DNA of 64,000 nt from Streptococcus sanguinis (lineage in GTDB: Bacteria; Bacillota; Bacilli; Lactobacillales; Streptococcaceae), in assembly GCF_001078705.1 (NCBI RefSeq), contig NZ_CDMW01000001.1, positions 1,233,541-1,297,540 on the forward strand, given 5' to 3'. Positions within the stretch are counted from its first letter, which is position 1, and each line of letters begins with the position of its first letter. The notes under the pieces are model-generated. The model had not been told where the DNA came from and ran no database searches. It saw nothing but the letters and a program-made list of their open reading frames with translations. The translations under genes and the position numbers were made by a program. Positions 62,177 to 64,000 of the stretch are shown one piece after another.

Positions 62177-62767
62177 TCACTCATCTAGGTAAAGCCCCTT
62201 AGCAACGCTTTGGTCAATAACTTCCTGAGCTAATCCCCAAAGACTTTCAGAGGTTTCTTGAATAAAGGATTTCTTTGCGATGACCTGCGACTTGGTCAGG
62301 CCATGAGGGTTGTCATGGGGCTGAGCAACTTCCAAGTGATTGAGCAAGGGAACCAGAGCGTCCAGCACTCGTGCATATTTAGCCTCTATGCTAATCCCAG
62401 TCTCAAATTCCTGCCAAAGCTTTAGAAAGGAATCCTGCTGATCTGACGGTAGCTTGTTCAAACTGATTTTCAAGGACTCCAACTCTCTATCGTATGAATC
62501 GCTCTTACCCACGTCGTCAAAGATAAAGGTATCACCAGCATATATTTCGCCCAAATCATGAATCAGTAACATAGACATGACCTTTTCCAGATTAACTTCT
62601 TCAGGGATATATTCTTGAAAGACTAGCGCCATGAGCGCACCCTGCCAACTATGTTCAGCAGAATTCTCAAAACGATAGGCATCCAAGGTACGATTATTGC
62701 GATGAGTGGCTTTCAGCTTTTCCAGCTCATTGGTAAAAGCCAACTGCTGCTGTAGACGTTCAAGCAT
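62177..62767 (-). CDS. HD domain phosphohydrolase
   Basis: 196 residues. The metal site is seen as RFENSAEHSW (first His), LLIHDLGEIYAGD (HD) and RVLDALVPLLNHL (last Asp), as in YfbR/HDDC2-type 5'-nucleotidases. It would dephosphorylate deoxynucleoside monophosphates. AAAGGAG lies 8 bases before the ATG. Separate terminator; no partner evident. Confidence 0.85.
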   Translation of the reverse strand: MLERLQQQLAFTNELEKLKATHRNNRTLDAYRFENSAEHSWQGALMALVFQEYIPEEVNLEKVMSMLLIHDLGEIYAGDTFIFDDVGKSDSYDRELESLKISLNKLPSDQQDSFLKLWQEFETGISIEAKYARVLDALVPLLNHLEVAQPHDNPHGLTKSQVIAKKSFIQETSESLWGLAQEVIDQSVAKGLYLDE

Positions 62768-62847
62768 GTGAAACTCCTTTGAAATGTTTTTATTATTATA
62801 CCATAATTACTCCAATAAAATTGTTGTAAGTTGTTTGAAGTATTAAA

Positions 62848-62876
62848 GTGACAGTTGAGCTAATTAGTGCTATACT
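62848..62876 (+). promoter_or_regulatory. Promoter of the PRTase-TRSP gene
   Basis: GTGACA (62848-62853), 17 bases, TATACT (62871-62876) with TGC before it, an extended -10. It lies about 45 bases before the ATG and points to an operon that continues past the window. Confidence 0.6.
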
Positions 62877-62923
62877 AAGACAATAAAGGTTAATTAATCG
62901 TAAACTTTGAAAGGAATTAAGTA

Positions 62924-64000
62924 ATGACCTATCTTTTAAAAGTAGAAGATTTCATTGATATAGAAGAAAATAAGAGTTCTTTCGATATCAATGATATGGT
63001 TGCTATTTGTAAACGGAGAAATAATCCCAATCGAGACTATTTATTTGTTAATAAATATCAAGCTAAACATTATCCTGTTAAAGCCCATAACACGCTACAG
63101 CTATTTTCCGAACTCTATCAAGAAATAAAAAGACAAATTCCTTCTGACAAGCGTATTTTAGTTGTTGGTTTTTCTGAGACGGCTACTGGAATCGCCCAGG
63201 CAATCATGCATATGGCCTTGGAAAATAAAGATTTGAAAACTGTCTTTTATTTACAGACTACTCGAGAAAGCATTAATACAGATATCCAAAATATCTCTTT
63301 CGAAGAAGAGCATTCACATGCAAGCACACAAAAATTATATTACCGTTCAGATATTCCTAACTATGATACTGTCTTATTTATCGAAGATGAAATAACAACA
63401 GGAAATACAATTGTTAACTTTATTGAAAAATTTCAAAAAATTAAAGATGGTATTTCTTTTGCAGCTGCTTCTATATTAAACTGGCAAAATACAAAGAATC
63501 GTAAGATTTTTCAAGAAAAAGGAATCAAAAGAATATGCCTAGTCAGTGGTCAAATGAGAGCTAATACTCCTCTCATAGATCTGAAAGAAACAACACTGGA
63601 AAAACCAAAACTAACTTCAGACGTTCACTATCATTTAGCTGACAACCTCAATCCTCGAACAGGTCTCACTAAAGAAGAGTTTTTAGTCTTCCAAGAAACT
63701 GCTCTAAATCGATTGACTTCGCAAGTCTCTCGGAAATCTAAAGAAGAAACAATAGCTGTCATTGGAACTGAGGAAAACATGTGGTTACCAATTAGACTAG
63801 CCCAAGAACTTGACGCAGAGGTTCGCTCCACTACAAGAAGTCCTATTTCCCTCTCCAGTGAAGACAACTATCTTTTCCATAACGGCTTAGCTTTGGCCAG
63901 TGCTTACGAAACTAATAGAATGACTTTCCTTTACGATATTGAACGTCATTATGACCAAATTATCATCGTCTATGAGGTTATGACTGATGCATTTCGAGCA
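62924..64000 (+). CDS. PRTase_2-TRSP domain protein of tellurite-type cluster, partial
   Basis: 359 codons without stop to the window end; AAAGGA lies 8 bases before the ATG. Residues 25-240 form a phosphoribosyltransferase domain: FSETATGIAQAIM, FEEEHSHASTQKLYY and a PRPP loop TVLFIEDEITTGNTI. The part after about 275 contains STTRSPISL and FHNGLALASAYE, the TRSP domain that follows PRTase_2. Such genes occur with ATP-grasp, HAD and PEP-utiliser genes in ter-associated biosynthetic operons of proposed nucleotide-like products. The product is unknown. Confidence 0.82.
   Translation, partial: MTYLLKVEDFIDIEENKSSFDINDMVAICKRRNNPNRDYLFVNKYQAKHYPVKAHNTLQLFSELYQEIKRQIPSDKRILVVGFSETATGIAQAIMHMALENKDLKTVFYLQTTRESINTDIQNISFEEEHSHASTQKLYYRSDIPNYDTVLFIEDEITTGNTIVNFIEKFQKIKDGISFAAASILNWQNTKNRKIFQEKGIKRICLVSGQMRANTPLIDLKETTLEKPKLTSDVHYHLADNLNPRTGLTKEEFLVFQETALNRLTSQVSRKSKEETIAVIGTEENMWLPIRLAQELDAEVRSTTRSPISLSSEDNYLFHNGLALASAYETNRMTFLYDIERHYDQIIIVYEVMTDAFRA

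Overview
The window looks like chromosome of a viridans Streptococcus, probably of the sanguinis/gordonii group. The basis is the gene content and protein-level similarity remembered from streptococci: mutX, niaX-niaR, a fused GlnP with two binding domains, asnS, metA, apt-recJ, trmK-nif3 and rmlACB. GC is moderate, Shine-Dalgarno sites are clear, and most genes lie on the minus strand. No rRNA, tRNA, complete insertion sequence, prophage or CRISPR array was seen.

Layout. 0.1-7.8 kb: niacin uptake and its repressor, a Nudix hydrolase, small membrane proteins, a GNAT enzyme, uvrB and a CPBP protease. 8-11.1 kb: a type VII secretion (T7SS) LXG effector cassette with two small helper proteins, a LXG toxin-like protein and an overlapping membrane-anchored candidate immunity protein, bracketed by two paralogous CPBP proteases. 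12.2-15.2 kb: glutamine/polar amino acid ABC transporter glnPQ. 15.2-19.2 kb: two tandem membrane serine hydrolases plus a decayed third copy and a 21-codon ORF. 19.4-21.3 kb: an ABC-F protein behind a long leader that looks like an attenuator. 21.4-22.6 kb: a lone 402-residue protein of unknown function. 22.7-27.5 kb: a heterodimeric ABC exporter and an MFS transporter.

27.6-34.2 kb holds asnS, aspB and a ypmB-like gene, an order known from Bacillus, here separated by a VOC protein, three small unknown genes and a duplicated lipoprotein pair. 34.3-35.5 kb: MarR regulator plus FMN reductase. 35.5-37.3 kb: AT-rich remnants that include a DUF4176-like fragment and a 56-residue Lap1-like protein, which I read as a decayed T7SS-associated locus. 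37.3-42.7 kb: yaaA, a VanZ-like protein, DUF1836, trhA, and a vitamin B6 salvage unit (pdxU-type transporter, pdxK, divergent MocR regulator). 42.7-46.2 kb: a second heterodimeric ABC exporter.

46.3-56.3 kb: YjbR, CutC, a GNAT protein with a ParB-like C-terminal part, YpmS, the dTDP-rhamnose genes rmlACB, a ZIP transporter pseudogene with two lesions, a Nudix gene interrupted by a short palindromic insert, a DadA-like oxidase, nif3 and trmK. 56.4-62.8 kb: a YghU-like GST, dnaD, metA behind two MET-box-like sites, apt, recJ and an HD hydrolase. The window ends inside a PRTase-TRSP gene of the type that opens tellurite-resistance-associated biosynthetic operons.

The most interesting regions are the LXG cassette and its decayed counterpart, the ABC-F leader, the palindrome shared by two face-to-face promoters at pdxR/pdxK, the tandem MET-boxes before metA, and the start of a possible ter-type operon at the right edge.
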